Shown here in pieces: positions 17,260 to 26,007 of a stretch of 64,000 nt of DNA. The stretch's first letter is position 1. The number at the start of each line of letters is the position of its first letter. The notes beneath the pieces were generated by a model. It was given only the letters and a program-made list of their open reading frames with translations, ran no database searches and was not told the DNA's origin. Made by a program: the position numbers and the translations under genes. Origin of the DNA: Eubacteriales bacterium (GTDB taxonomy: Bacteria; Bacillota_A; Clostridia; Christensenellales; Aristaeellaceae); NCBI GenBank assembly GCA_029974035.1, contig JARKQG010000030.1, positions 1 through 64,000 on the forward strand, given 5' to 3'.

Positions 17260-17550
17260 ATGAATCAGAATCCGAACCCGAACACCGTGCTCAACGAACA
17301 GGACATGATGGAAGACCTGCTGACGCAGGAAAAGTACTTGATTTCGTCCTACTCCACCTTCCTGCCCGAAGCCACCTGTCCGCAGCTGAGGCAAGTGCTG
17401 ACCGACAACTTCAACGAATGCGCGACCAGTCAGTACAGCGTCTTTGACCGGATGAGCCAGATGGGCTGGTATCAGACCAAAGACGCGCCGCAGCCTGAAA
17501 TCCAGGCCGCGCGGCAGAAGTTTCAGCAGCTGAAAACGCAGATGGGCTAG
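17260..17550 (+). CDS. CotF-family spore coat protein
   Basis: 96 residues matching the coat F domain: NEQDMMEDLLTQEKYLISSY at the start, QLRQVLTDNFNECATSQYSVF in the middle and the signature MSQMGWYQTKDAPQPEI. CotF-like proteins are helical coat components of Bacillus and Clostridia spores. GAGGAGG lies 15 bases before the ATG, a rather long spacing. Together with spoIVA and lonB it supports an endospore former. A strong terminator follows. Confidence 0.88.
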   Translation: MNQNPNPNTVLNEQDMMEDLLTQEKYLISSYSTFLPEATCPQLRQVLTDNFNECATSQYSVFDRMSQMGWYQTKDAPQPEIQAARQKFQQLKTQMG

Positions 17551-17598
17551 GGCCGGATCGCGCGCGGCCGCGCGGACAAACCGCCGGTGCGCCGCAGA

Positions 17599-17635
17599 CG
17601 CCGGAAAGCCGAAGGGCTTTCCGGCGCTCTTTTTT
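17599..17635 (+). terminator. Rho-independent terminator after the coat genes
   Basis: 12-bp perfect stem (17599-17610 with 17615-17626), 4-base loop, then CTCTTTTTT. Confidence 0.9.
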
Positions 17636-17651
17636 GGGGAAAAGAGCCCGG

Positions 17652-19091
17652 TCAGTAGGGCTGCCCCGCCTTGTTTTTCAGCATCGTTTGCTTGAGCGTC
17701 CACAGCCCGTCGGACAAGTCCACCTTGTACAGGTGCGGATTCAGGTTGCGCTTGTACTGGTCCCAGAAGGTGTCCATCTCCCGGAAGTGGTAGGCCTGGA
17801 TCTCCCGGAGGTCGGGCGACGTGTACACCTGCCTGCCGCCCTTGAAAATCGGAACCTGCAATTCGCGCACCCGGTAGTCGGTCAGCGTCATCCGCTTCCA
17901 GGTATCCACCGGGTCGAAGATGGTCAGCGGCCCGGATTCGTCGAAGGTTTCCGATTCCAGCGCGATCAGGTCCGCGATGGCCTTGCCGGTCTTGTTGTCG
18001 TAGAGGCGCAAAAGCTTTTTAACGCCCGGATTGGTGACCTTGGCGGGGTTTTCGGAGATCTTGATCTTGGGCGCAAAGGCGCCGTTTTCCATGCGCGCGC
18101 TCAGCTTGTACACGCCGCCCAGCGCCGGGCAGTCCATGCTGGTGATCAGCTTCGTGCCCACGCCCCAGATGTCGATCTTCGCGCCCTGGAGCAGAAGGTC
18201 CCGGATCAGCGTTTCGTCCAGGTCGCCCGAGGCGCAGATCTTCGCGTCGGGGAAGCCGGCCTCGTCCATCATCCTGCGCGCCTCGCGGGTCAGGTAGGCG
18301 AGGTCGCCGGAGTCCAGCCGAATGCCCGTGGGCTCGTGGCCCGCCGCCCGCAGCTCCTGAAACACCTTGATGGCGTTGGGCACACCGCTTTTGAGCGTAT
18401 CGTAGGTATCCACCAGCAAAAGGCAGGCGTCCGGAAAGGCCTCCGCATAGGCGCGGAAGGCCTCGATCTCCGTGGGGAAGCTCATCACCCAGCTGTGGGC
18501 GTGGGTGCCGCGCACCGGGATATCAAACATCTGCCCGGCCAGTACGTTGCTGGTGGCGTCCGCGCCGCCGATGACCGACGCCCGCGCGCCGTAGATGCCC
18601 GCGTCCGGGCCCTGGGCGCGGCGCAGGCCGAATTCCAGAATGCTGCCGCCCTCCGCCGCCTGCACCACGCGGCTGGTCTTGGTGGCAATCAGCGTTTGGT
18701 GGTTGATGATGTTGAGCAGCGTGGTTTCGATCAGCTGCGCCTCAAAGATCGGCGCGGTGACCCGCACCAGCGGCTCGCCGGGGAACACCATTGTGCCCTC
18801 GGGCACCGCCTGAATGTCCCCCGTGAAGCGGAAGGTGCGCAGCTCGTCCAGAAAGCCCTCCTCAAACAAACGGAGCGAGCGCAGATAGGCGATCGCCCCC
18901 TCGTCAAAATAGAGGGTGTTGATGTAGTCGATCAATTGCTCGACACCCGCCATGATCGCGTAATTCATGGTTTCGCAGGGTTTGCGGTAGAACATGTCGA
19001 ACACGGCCAGGTCGTTTTTCATGCCGCGCTTCCAGTAACCATACATCATGGTCAGTTGGTACAGGTCTGTCAGCAGGGTCAGGTTTCGCAT
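17652..19091 (-). CDS. pncB: nicotinate phosphoribosyltransferase
   Basis: 479 residues. Family signatures: LLTDLYQLTMMYGYW at the start, FDMFYRKPC, the RGTHAHSWVMSFPTE phosphoribosylation site and ATSNVLAGQ. RLDSGDLAYL and GTKLITS form the PRPP-binding end of the barrel. It makes nicotinate mononucleotide from nicotinate for NAD salvage; NadD and NadE elsewhere in the window complete the route. The ATG at 19091 has AAGGAGG 8 bases upstream, and its site overlaps the lgt stop, giving a 1-base gap and coupled translation. Confidence 0.96.
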   Translation of the reverse strand: MRNLTLLTDLYQLTMMYGYWKRGMKNDLAVFDMFYRKPCETMNYAIMAGVEQLIDYINTLYFDEGAIAYLRSLRLFEEGFLDELRTFRFTGDIQAVPEGTMVFPGEPLVRVTAPIFEAQLIETTLLNIINHQTLIATKTSRVVQAAEGGSILEFGLRRAQGPDAGIYGARASVIGGADATSNVLAGQMFDIPVRGTHAHSWVMSFPTEIEAFRAYAEAFPDACLLLVDTYDTLKSGVPNAIKVFQELRAAGHEPTGIRLDSGDLAYLTREARRMMDEAGFPDAKICASGDLDETLIRDLLLQGAKIDIWGVGTKLITSMDCPALGGVYKLSARMENGAFAPKIKISENPAKVTNPGVKKLLRLYDNKTGKAIADLIALESETFDESGPLTIFDPVDTWKRMTLTDYRVRELQVPIFKGGRQVYTSPDLREIQAYHFREMDTFWDQYKRNLNPHLYKVDLSDGLWTLKQTMLKNKAGQPY

Positions 19092-19092
19092 A

Positions 19093-19875
19093 TTAATCCT
19101 CCTTCGTCCGGTTCGCGCGCCGGCGAAGCGCAAGGATCGCGGCCGCGCCGGCGATGAAGAGCGCCAGGCTGAGCGCCTGGGACACGCGGACCGGCCCCCA
19201 GAAGAGGCTGTCGGTGCGCAATCCTTCCACGAGCATGCGCTCGAAGGCGTACAGCGTCACATACCAGAGAAATTCCTCGCCGGGGCGGCGGAAAAAACCG
19301 CGCCGTTCCGCGATCAGGAGAAACGCGACGATCAGAAAGCACCAGGCGGATTCGTAAAAAAATGTGGCCGCGAACCAGCCGGACTGATTCTCGATCCACA
19401 CCGCCGCGGGAAAGAACTGAAGCCGCGCGTCGGTGATGGCGACGCCGTAGGCCTCCTGGTTGACAAAATTCCCCCAGCGGCCGATCGCCTGCCCCAGCGC
19501 GATGGCGGGGGCGGCCAGGTCGCACAGCGTGCGGAAGGGTATCCGGCGCGCCTTGGCGTAGAAGATCCCCGTCACAAAACCACCGATCAGGCTGCCGTAA
19601 ATGGCCATGCCGCCGCCGCGCAGGTCAAACACGCGGAGAAGATCGTCCTTGAACTGATCCCAGGTAAAGGCCACGTAGTAGGCGCGGGCGCAGACGATCG
19701 CCACCGGGACGATCCAAAGCGCCAGGTTGACGGACGTGTCCTTCGGCAGGCCAAAACCCCGTTCGCGCAGCGACATGAGCAAAAGCCCGGCCAAAATGCC
19801 GGACGTAATCAGAAGGCCGTACCAGTACACCGGAATCCCAAAAAGCAGAAAGGCCATCCGGCCAACGTGTGGCAT
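19093..19875 (-). CDS. lgt: prolipoprotein diacylglyceryl transferase
   Basis: 260 residues, integral membrane protein with about seven helices. The Lgt signature GRWGNFVNQEAYG is present, preceded by RGGGMAIYGSLIGG, the counterpart of the HGGL/M motif. It transfers diacylglycerol from phosphatidylglycerol to the lipobox cysteine, the first step of lipoprotein maturation; lspA at 24.6 kb does the second, and two lipoproteins are encoded at 5.9 and 7.4 kb. I chose the ATG at 19875 for its GGAGGG site over the ATG at 19899. Confidence 0.95.
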   Translation of the reverse strand: MPHVGRMAFLLFGIPVYWYGLLITSGILAGLLLMSLRERGFGLPKDTSVNLALWIVPVAIVCARAYYVAFTWDQFKDDLLRVFDLRGGGMAIYGSLIGGFVTGIFYAKARRIPFRTLCDLAAPAIALGQAIGRWGNFVNQEAYGVAITDARLQFFPAAVWIENQSGWFAATFFYESAWCFLIVAFLLIAERRGFFRRPGEEFLWYVTLYAFERMLVEGLRTDSLFWGPVRVSQALSLALFIAGAAAILALRRRANRTKED

Positions 19876-19902
19876 GTCGTTCCCTCCAGCCAATTTCATC
19901 TA

Positions 19903-19932
19903 ATTATAATCATTTTGTCCAGCGGCTGTCAA
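19903..19932 (-). promoter_or_regulatory. consensus promoter for lgt-pncB
   Basis: Minus strand TTGACA (19927-19932), 18-base spacer, TATAAT (19903-19908): both hexamers perfect. Confidence 0.85.
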
Positions 19933-19941
19933 CAGAAACGG

Positions 19942-19970
19942 TTGCATCCAAAAAGAAAATTCGGTATAAT
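19942..19970 (+). promoter_or_regulatory. promoter for the division cluster
   Basis: TTGCAT (19942-19947), 17-base spacer, TATAAT (19965-19970). It diverges from the lgt promoter 10 bases away. Confidence 0.8.
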
Positions 19971-20029
19971 GGTTGAATGTTAAGAACCCTGTCAGGCGGC
20001 CTTACGCCTGTGCCTGGAAAGGGATGCTG

Positions 20030-21208
20030 ATGCGCAGAAGACGGGTCACCGCCAGATTTTACGTCTTCCTGATTCTGATCGGAATCGGGCTTTATTTCGT
20101 CGTCCGCGAACTGTCGCCGATGGGCTCGTCCGAGGCGGTGATCATGATGGCGGCAACCTCCTACGCCCAGACGCTGGATGCCGTGATCGTCCGGGACGAA
20201 ACGGTCACCTCCTACGAGGGCAGCGGGCAGGTGGTGTACGTGGCGGCCGAGGGCGCCGAGGTGGTCAAGGGCCAGGAGATCGCGGACGTCTATTCCGCCG
20301 GCTATTCGGAAAAGGAGATCAAGCAGCTGGAGACCGTGCGCCAGAACATCCGCGCCTACCACCGGCAGATTCTGGACAACATCGTGGACGCCGAGCTGGA
20401 GCGGCTGGAGACCAACGTGCAGCAGAAGGCGCTGGAGCTCAAGACGCTGATCCGCGAAAAGACGCGGGGCAGCCTGATCAATCTGGAAAAGCAGCTGGAA
20501 AGCGCCATGGAAGCGCGCCAGAGCTACCTGAGCCAGAACCGGCGCGAGGACCCGAAGCTCAACGACCTGTACGATCAGGAGACCAAGCGCGAGAACGCCA
20601 TCGCCTCGTGGCGGACGGCGGAAACCGCGGAGGCCTCCGGCATCGTCAGCTTTTATCTGGACGGCTGCGAGCAGTTTCTGACCCCGGCTAACCTGGAGGC
20701 CGTCACCATCGAGGACATCCGCTCCATACTGGCCGGCCGGACGCCGGACACGGGCGAATTCCGGCTCAAGCAGAGCATTTTCCGGATCGTCAACCCCGAA
20801 AAATGGTACGTGGTGCTCCTGTCCGGCGATACCAGCTGGAACCCCGTCAACGGTCAGGTTTTTACCGTACAGTTCGAGGGCTTCGAGGGCAGCGCGTTTT
20901 CGGGCAAGGTGGTGCGCATGCTCAAGGCAGACGGCCAGGTCATGGCTCAACTGGAGATGACCTCGGGCATCGGCCCGCTGATCAACAAGCGCTATGGCCG
21001 GGCGATGATCGGCATCAACCTCACGGGTCTTTCGGTGCCGGTCAAGGCGATCACCATGGTCAACGGTCAGCCGGGCGTCACCGTCAGCGACGTGCCGGGC
21101 GGCACCTTCGTGCCGGTGGAGGTGCTGTCCAGCGACAGTCAGAACGCGATCATCCAACCGCTGGTGGAGGGCACGCTGTCCATCGGCTGGCGCGTCATTC
21201 TGCCGTAG
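20030..21208 (+). CDS. HlyD-like membrane-anchored adaptor protein
   Basis: 392 residues. One N-terminal membrane helix (FYVFLILIGIGLYFVV, about residues 9-25), a small beta segment with the lipoyl-like pattern VVYVAAEGAEVVKGQEIADV, a long charged helical hairpin (about residues 95-190) and a C-terminal beta-barrel region (VNGQVFTVQFEGFEG). This is the layout of HlyD/AcrA adaptors, but no transporter is adjacent. It heads the yggS-sepF-yggT-ylmH-divIVA cluster, so a role at the division site or envelope is plausible by context. I use the ATG at 20030; GGAAAGGG is too close to the ATG at 20024. Confidence 0.8.
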   Translation: MRRRRVTARFYVFLILIGIGLYFVVRELSPMGSSEAVIMMAATSYAQTLDAVIVRDETVTSYEGSGQVVYVAAEGAEVVKGQEIADVYSAGYSEKEIKQLETVRQNIRAYHRQILDNIVDAELERLETNVQQKALELKTLIREKTRGSLINLEKQLESAMEARQSYLSQNRREDPKLNDLYDQETKRENAIASWRTAETAEASGIVSFYLDGCEQFLTPANLEAVTIEDIRSILAGRTPDTGEFRLKQSIFRIVNPEKWYVVLLSGDTSWNPVNGQVFTVQFEGFEGSAFSGKVVRMLKADGQVMAQLEMTSGIGPLINKRYGRAMIGINLTGLSVPVKAITMVNGQPGVTVSDVPGGTFVPVEVLSSDSQNAIIQPLVEGTLSIGWRVILP

Positions 21209-21252
21209 CGCGGGCAAAAAGCCGCGCCGCGGACATTAGGGGAGGGGATGGC

Positions 21253-21957
21253 ATGGACCGCGCGCTTCTCGCGGCCAATTTGAACACCTGCCGCAGCCGC
21301 CTTCGGGAGGCGTCCGCGCGCTGGGGCGAGGTGACCATCTGCGCCGTCACCAAGACACGGGACGCCGAAACCATCAACATGGCCTACGACGAGGGCGTGC
21401 GCATCATCGGAGAAAACCGCGTGCAGGAGGCCAGGGAGAAGTTCCCAGCGTTAAATCCTGATTTTTGTTTGCATATCATTGGACAATTGCAGACGAATAA
21501 AGTAAAATATCTGGTAGGCATGGCGCGGATGGTGCAGTCGCTGGACAGGATGCCGCTGGCTCGGGAGATCGACTTGCGCGCGGGCAGGGCGGGTGTGCGC
21601 ATGCCGGTGCTGGTACAGGTCAACATTGCCGCGGAATCGCAGAAAGCGGGCATTCCGGAAGCGGAACTCGTGCCTTTTTTGCGGGAGATCGCCAGGCTGC
21701 CCGGCCTTTCCGTCGAGGGACTGATGGCGATCATGCCGCTTACGCCCGATCAGGAGGCGCTGCGTCCGCTGTTTCGCAGGATGCGGACGTGGTTTGACAG
21801 GCTTCGGGAAGAGGCCGTTGAAAACGTGAACATGCGCGTGCTCTCCATGGGCATGAGCGGAGACTATACGACCGCCGCGGAGGAAGGCGCCACGATGGTG
21901 CGCCTGGGTTCCGCGATATTCGGCGCGCGACCGGCGCCGGCTTCATTGAAGGTTTGA
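21253..21957 (+). CDS. yggS: YggS-family PLP homeostasis protein
   Basis: 234 residues. The PLP-binding Lys is in CAVTKTRD (near residue 33). IGENRVQEA, HIIGQLQTNKVKYL, VLVQVNIAAES, GLMAIMP and the C-terminal MGMSGDY / VRLGSAIFG phosphate-binding motifs are all present. It has no catalytic partner domain; it buffers free pyridoxal phosphate. GGAGGGG precedes the ATG. Oddity: the segment 21450-21515, coding for the HIIGQLQTNK region, is about 30% GC by my count, far below its surroundings. Confidence 0.95.
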   Translation: MDRALLAANLNTCRSRLREASARWGEVTICAVTKTRDAETINMAYDEGVRIIGENRVQEAREKFPALNPDFCLHIIGQLQTNKVKYLVGMARMVQSLDRMPLAREIDLRAGRAGVRMPVLVQVNIAAESQKAGIPEAELVPFLREIARLPGLSVEGLMAIMPLTPDQEALRPLFRRMRTWFDRLREEAVENVNMRVLSMGMSGDYTTAAEEGATMVRLGSAIFGARPAPASLKV

Positions 21958-21969
21958 GGAGGACGATTC

Positions 21970-22710
21970 ATGGCGCGCGGAGGCTTGAGCAAATTCCTGG
22001 AATTCATCGGCCTGGTGGACGATGAACCCGAAACGGCCTACAACCGTCAGCCGGCCGGAGGGCAGACGTACACGCCGCCGCGCCGCGGCGCGGAAAACGC
22101 CCGGCCCGTCCGGCCGCAGCCTGGTTACGGCGCGGGCTACGCGTCCCAGGGGGCGTACGGCCAGAGCGCCTATGCGCAGGGCGCTTCTTCCAGGGAGTAT
22201 GACCGCTACGGCGGCCGCGACGCGGCGGAGCCGCGGCCTTCCTATCGGTCCGCCGCGGCGGGAGAATACCGCTCCGGCCGCTTTGAGCCCGATCCGCCCC
22301 GACAGGCGCCCCGGCAGGATTATTCCGCCCGACCGGCGCAGCCGGCCCGCCCCGCCGCGCCCTACCGGAGCGATCCCATCCGGGATGAATTCGAGCGCAT
22401 TGAGCAGCCGCTCCAGCCCCGAAGCAACGTCATCGCCATGCAGAACGATTCCCGGCATCAGACCGTCATCTACTATCTCCACACGCTGGAGGAGTGCCGC
22501 GACGTGATCACCGATCTGATGGATTCCAAGACGGTGCTCCTCAACCTGGAGGAAATGGAAGAAAAGACGATTCAGCGCGGCATCGATACGCTGTGCGGCG
22601 CGGCCTTCGCGCTGGGCGCGACGCTGCGCAAGGCGTCCGACAAGACCTACCTGATCGCACCCAACAATGTGGAGGTTGCCATGACCAACGAAGCCGACCG
22701 GCGCTACTGA
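21970..22710 (+). CDS. sepF: cell division protein SepF
   Basis: 246 residues, longer than Bacillus SepF (~150). The N-terminal membrane-targeting amphipathic helix (MARGGLSKFLEFIGLVD) is followed by ~125 residues of Gln/Tyr/Arg/Pro-rich disordered linker and then the SepF domain from about residue 150 (HQTVIYYLHTLEECRDVI; VLLNLEEMEEKTIQRGIDTL; GAAFALGATL). SepF tethers FtsZ to the membrane. The extended linker is unusual in length but the domain is intact. Start 12 bases after yggS with GAGGAGG. Confidence 0.95.
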   Translation: MARGGLSKFLEFIGLVDDEPETAYNRQPAGGQTYTPPRRGAENARPVRPQPGYGAGYASQGAYGQSAYAQGASSREYDRYGGRDAAEPRPSYRSAAAGEYRSGRFEPDPPRQAPRQDYSARPAQPARPAAPYRSDPIRDEFERIEQPLQPRSNVIAMQNDSRHQTVIYYLHTLEECRDVITDLMDSKTVLLNLEEMEEKTIQRGIDTLCGAAFALGATLRKASDKTYLIAPNNVEVAMTNEADRRY

Positions 22711-22715
22711 ACGGC

Positions 22716-23015
22716 ATGCAGTATTACATCCTTATAAAAGTATATCAGGGGATTGAAATCTTCCTGCGCATCCTCCAGTACGTGCTGGTGGCCTATTGCG
22801 TGCTGAGCTGGATTGCCAGCCCCATCAACCGGCTGTACGTGCTTTTGAGCCGCATCGCGCAGCCGCTTCTGGCACCGTTTCGCCGGCTCTCGAGCCTTTT
22901 GTTCCAGCGAGGCCTGCGCATCGACACCAGCGCGATTTTTGCGATCCTGGCGCTGTCCGTCGTTCAGCAGCTGATCACATGGCTGTTCCGGTGGCTGGTT
23001 TCGGTCATCCTGTGA
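22716..23015 (+). CDS. yggT: YggT-family membrane protein
   Basis: 99 residues. Two hydrophobic segments (FLRILQYVLVAYCVLSWI and IFAILALSVVQQLITWLFRWL) flank the conserved amphipathic stretch IAQPLLAPFRRL. YggT/YlmG proteins occur in this position in the ylm division cluster; proposed roles concern envelope or osmotic functions. The start at 22716 is 6 bases after the sepF stop with only a weak ribosome-binding site, suggesting coupling. The 3' end overlaps the next gene as GTGA. Confidence 0.9.
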   Translation: MQYYILIKVYQGIEIFLRILQYVLVAYCVLSWIASPINRLYVLLSRIAQPLLAPFRRLSSLLFQRGLRIDTSAIFAILALSVVQQLITWLFRWLVSVIL

Positions 23016-23746
23016 AGGCCGATCCCGAGCGGGCGCATCTGGGCGATCTGTGCCGCGCCGCCCGCAGCGGCCGGACGCGCTTCACACGATTTCTGGAACC
23101 GCCGCTTCTTGCCGAGGCGGCGCGCTGCGCGCGGGCGGAGGGCGTTGGGGTGTCGTTCTGGGGTGGATTTGAGGGCGCGGAGCGCTGCATCGCCGCCTTT
23201 TACGCATCCGCAGCGCCGGAAAACTGGCCCATTGCCTGCCTTCGCGCGGACTGGAGCGCGGCCTACGCGCTTGTCACGCACCGGGACCTTCTGGGCGCGG
23301 CGCTCGGGCTGGGCGTCGAGCGGTCGCTGCTGGGGGATATCCTGGTGGGCGGGGATCACGCGTACATCTTCACGCTTGAGGCCGCCGCGCCGCTGCTTCT
23401 TCGCGAGATGACGAGCGCGGGCCGCGCCCGTATCGCGCTGCGGGAGGCCGCCGGCGAGGATCTGCCCACGGAGCAGGGCGTTCCCGTCCGGGACACCGTC
23501 ATGTCCATGCGCCTGGACGCGGTGGCCGCCGCCGGTTTTTCCATGGGCCGGGCCGAAGCGCAGGAGATGATCCGGCGCGGCCTGGTCAAGCTCAACCACC
23601 TGCCCGAGGAGCGCGCCGACGCCCGCGTTTGCGCCGGAGACCTGATTTCCGTCCGGGGCCGGGGCCGGCTGCGGGTGGACGAGGCGCAGGGGCCCACCAA
23701 AAAGGGCCGCCTGGGCGTGCGGATGACGCGCTTCGGCGCGGGCTGA
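23012..23746 (+). CDS. ylmH: YlmH-family RNA-binding protein (S4 domain)
   Basis: 244 residues from the GTG at 23012. It contains FTRFLEPPLLAEAA (the conserved FLDP-type motif), a central YlmH domain (LGVERSLLGDILV) and a C-terminal S4 domain with MSMRLDAVAAAGFSMGRAEA and RRGLVKLNHLPEE. YlmH binds RNA and can rescue stalled ribosomes in Bacillus. The GTG overlaps the yggT stop (GTGA); an alternative ATG at 22979 would add 11 residues inside yggT, so the exact start is uncertain. Confidence 0.9.
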   Translation: MKADPERAHLGDLCRAARSGRTRFTRFLEPPLLAEAARCARAEGVGVSFWGGFEGAERCIAAFYASAAPENWPIACLRADWSAAYALVTHRDLLGAALGLGVERSLLGDILVGGDHAYIFTLEAAAPLLLREMTSAGRARIALREAAGEDLPTEQGVPVRDTVMSMRLDAVAAAGFSMGRAEAQEMIRRGLVKLNHLPEERADARVCAGDLISVRGRGRLRVDEAQGPTKKGRLGVRMTRFGAG

Positions 23747-23873
23747 ACGGGTTATTTTTCGGTAAACGAGAGGATTATGCCGATCGGTGGAGAAATTATA
23801 CGCAAGGCTTAGTATATCTTGCCGAACGGTCGCGCATCCCCGTTATTTCCGGCGAAGAAAGGATGAAGCGCAC

Positions 23874-24470
23874 ATGGTTACCGTCAAGGACATCCGCGAG
23901 AAGGAATTCACCAAGCAAAAGCATGGTTATTCTGAGGACGAGGTCGATGAGTTTCTGGATGAGATCGCCGACCAGATGGAGGCCCTGATCCAGGAAAACA
24001 GGACCCTGCTGCAGCAGGCCCAGGAAGCGCGCGCGATGGCCGATAAGGCGATCAGCGAACGCATGGCGGCGCCCGCTCCGGTGGTGCCGGTGCCGGCGGC
24101 GCCCGCCGCGCCGGAGGTCAAGCCCATTCAGAACACCGATGAGGCCTATTTTCGCAATCTGGAGGCGACGCTGCGCGAAACGCTCTTGAGCGCCCAGCGC
24201 ATTGCGGACGAAACCGTCAGCGAGGCCAAGAAAAAGGCCGGCGCGATGGTTTCCGAGGCCGAGGAAAAGGTCGGCGCGGTGATGGCGCAGCATAAGGCGG
24301 AAATTGACAGCGCCAAGGTTGAGTTGGAGGGTGTGCGCAAGGCCACGGAGGATTATCGCATCCGCTTTAAGCGCCTGGTGCGCGAGCAGCTTCACGCTTT
24401 CAAGTTGGATGAGAGCGCTCTGGACGACGAATCCCGGAGCGACGCCGCCAAGGGCGACGACGAGCTGTAA
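23874..24470 (+). CDS. divIVA: DivIVA-family cell division protein
   Basis: 198 residues. The N-terminal lipid-binding domain has TVKDIREKEFTKQKHGYSED followed by EVDEFLDEIADQM, typical of DivIVA. An Ala/Pro/Val-rich hinge near residues 65-80 separates it from a long C-terminal coiled coil (LETLLSAQRIADETVSEAKKK region). DivIVA senses membrane curvature and recruits pole and division factors. The ATG at 23874 has GAAAGGATG upstream. About 125 bases separate it from ylmH, enough for its own promoter, though I see only weak candidates. Confidence 0.93.
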   Translation: MVTVKDIREKEFTKQKHGYSEDEVDEFLDEIADQMEALIQENRTLLQQAQEARAMADKAISERMAAPAPVVPVPAAPAAPEVKPIQNTDEAYFRNLEATLRETLLSAQRIADETVSEAKKKAGAMVSEAEEKVGAVMAQHKAEIDSAKVELEGVRKATEDYRIRFKRLVREQLHAFKLDESALDDESRSDAAKGDDEL

Positions 24471-24483
24471 CGTCCGCGCTTTG

Positions 24484-24513
24484 ACAGCCCTGCTTTCCGG
24501 CAGGGCTGTTTGC
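24484..24513 (+). terminator. terminator after divIVA
   Basis: 10-bp stem (24484-24493 ACAGCCCTGC with 24500-24509), 6-base loop, short TTTG tail. Moderately strong. Confidence 0.7.
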
Positions 24514-24555
24514 ATGAAATGGCAAGAATCCGGACATGGTAGCGCTGGAGGGAAA

Positions 24556-25026
24556 ATGCTCTACACAATCTGGACGCTCCTTCTGATCGTGGCGGACCGG
24601 CTGACCAAATTCTGGGCCGAGGGCTGGCTCCTCAAGCGCCACGGCGGCGCGCTGGAGGTGATCCCCGGCCTTGTGCGCCTGCGTTACGCGCGAAATACCG
24701 GCGTCGCGTTTTCCATGCTCGCGGGCGGACGCTGGCTCATCGTCGCGTTGAACGCGCTGCTCATCGCGGCAATCATCGCGTATCTGGCGGCCAAAAAGCC
24801 GGCGAGCCGGCTTTTGCGCGTCGGGCTGTGCATGGTGATTGCCGGCGGCATCGGCAACATGATCGACCGGATTGCGCTGGGCTACGTGATCGACTTCATC
24901 GAGCTGACGTTCGTGCGTTTTGCGGTGTTCAACGCGGCCGATATCTGCGTGACGGCGGGCGCGGCGCTGAGCGCCCTGGGGGCGCTGCTGACAAAGGGGG
25001 AGGGCGCGGATGGAGTGGACGCTTGA
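24556..25026 (+). CDS. lspA: lipoprotein signal peptidase
   Basis: 156 residues, four membrane helices. The conserved VADRLTKFWAE helix, RNTGVAFSML, GGIGNMIDRIALGYVIDFI and FNAADICVT are present; the two catalytic aspartates are in NMIDR and FNAAD. It cleaves the signal peptide of lipid-modified prolipoproteins after Lgt has acted. GGAGGG lies 3-8 bases before the ATG at 24556. The 3' end overlaps rluD by 17 bases. Confidence 0.95.
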   Translation: MLYTIWTLLLIVADRLTKFWAEGWLLKRHGGALEVIPGLVRLRYARNTGVAFSMLAGGRWLIVALNALLIAAIIAYLAAKKPASRLLRVGLCMVIAGGIGNMIDRIALGYVIDFIELTFVRFAVFNAADICVTAGAALSALGALLTKGEGADGVDA

Positions 25027-25912
25027 CGGCCGCTCGGACGGCCGGCGGCTGGACGTGTTTCTGTCCGAGTGCGCCGGCGTGACCCGGTCGCGTGCCGCCG
25101 CCATCATTCGCTCCGGCGGCGCGACCATCGACGGAAGGCCGGAAACCAAGGCGGGTTTTTTGCTGAAATCCGGTATGCGCGTGTACTTTGTGATCCCGGA
25201 GGTGCAGGCCGCCGACGCCGTCGCCCAGGATATTCCGCTGGACATCCGCTACCAGGACGCCGATCTGGCGGTGATCTTCAAGCCCAGCGGCATGGTGGTT
25301 CACCCCGCCGCGGGCAACCGGGACGGCACGCTGGTCAACGCGCTTTTGCACCACCTGACGGATCTTTCCGGCATCGGCGGGTCGCTCCGGCCCGGCATCG
25401 TGCACCGGATCGACAAGGATACGTCGGGGCTTCTGCTGGTTGCGAAAAACGACTTCAGCCACGCGGCGCTGTCCGAACAGATCAAGGCCCACACGGTGGA
25501 GCGGGCCTATATGGCCATCGTCTACGGCGCGATGAAGGCGGACGAGGGCACTGTGGACGGGCCGATCGGACGGCATCCCACCGACCGCAAGCGCATGGCC
25601 ATCGTCCCGAATGGCCGCGGCGCCCGGACCCACTGGCGGGTGCTCGAACGGCTGCGCGGTGCGACGCTGATCGAGGCGCGCCTTACCACCGGACGGACAC
25701 ATCAGATTCGCGTGCACATGGCGTCCATCGGCCACCCCCTGGTGGGCGATCCGGTCTACGGCCCGAAAAAGCCTCCCATCCCGGTGGAGGGCGGGCAGCT
25801 TTTGCACGCCTTCCGCCTGGGCTTCGTCCATCCGACCACCGGCGAAGTCATGCGCTTTGAGGCGGCGCCGGAAAAGCGGTTTGCCGACATGCTGAAAAAA
25901 CTCTCCCTCTGA
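25010..25912 (+). CDS. rluD: RluA-family (RluD-like) pseudouridine synthase
   Basis: 300 residues. An N-terminal S4 domain (GRRLDVFLSECAGVTRSRAA) is followed by the pseudouridine synthase domain with FKPSGMVVHP, the catalytic Asp in HRIDKDTSGLLLVAKN near residue 134 and the late TGRTHQIRVHMASIGHPLVGD. It isomerises uridines in 23S rRNA. lspA-rluD is a common Firmicute pair; here the genes overlap by 17 bases. A terminator with a bulged stem follows directly. Confidence 0.95.
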   Translation: MEWTLDGRSDGRRLDVFLSECAGVTRSRAAAIIRSGGATIDGRPETKAGFLLKSGMRVYFVIPEVQAADAVAQDIPLDIRYQDADLAVIFKPSGMVVHPAAGNRDGTLVNALLHHLTDLSGIGGSLRPGIVHRIDKDTSGLLLVAKNDFSHAALSEQIKAHTVERAYMAIVYGAMKADEGTVDGPIGRHPTDRKRMAIVPNGRGARTHWRVLERLRGATLIEARLTTGRTHQIRVHMASIGHPLVGDPVYGPKKPPIPVEGGQLLHAFRLGFVHPTTGEVMRFEAAPEKRFADMLKKLSL

Positions 25913-25951
25913 CGCGCAATCGGAAAACGGCAATGCTGGCGCGCATGGTTT

Positions 25952-25989
25952 CCGGCGTCCCGACGCAAAATGGGACTGCCGGAGTTTTT
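25952..25989 (+). terminator. terminator after rluD, directly before the PRC-barrel gene
   Basis: 10-bp stem with one bulged T (25952-25961 with 25972-25982), loop of 10 bases, then AGTTTTTG. It ends 18 bases before the next start codon and no promoter is visible in between. Confidence 0.75.
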
Positions 25990-26007
25990 GTTTGAGGGGG
26001 CGCCGAT

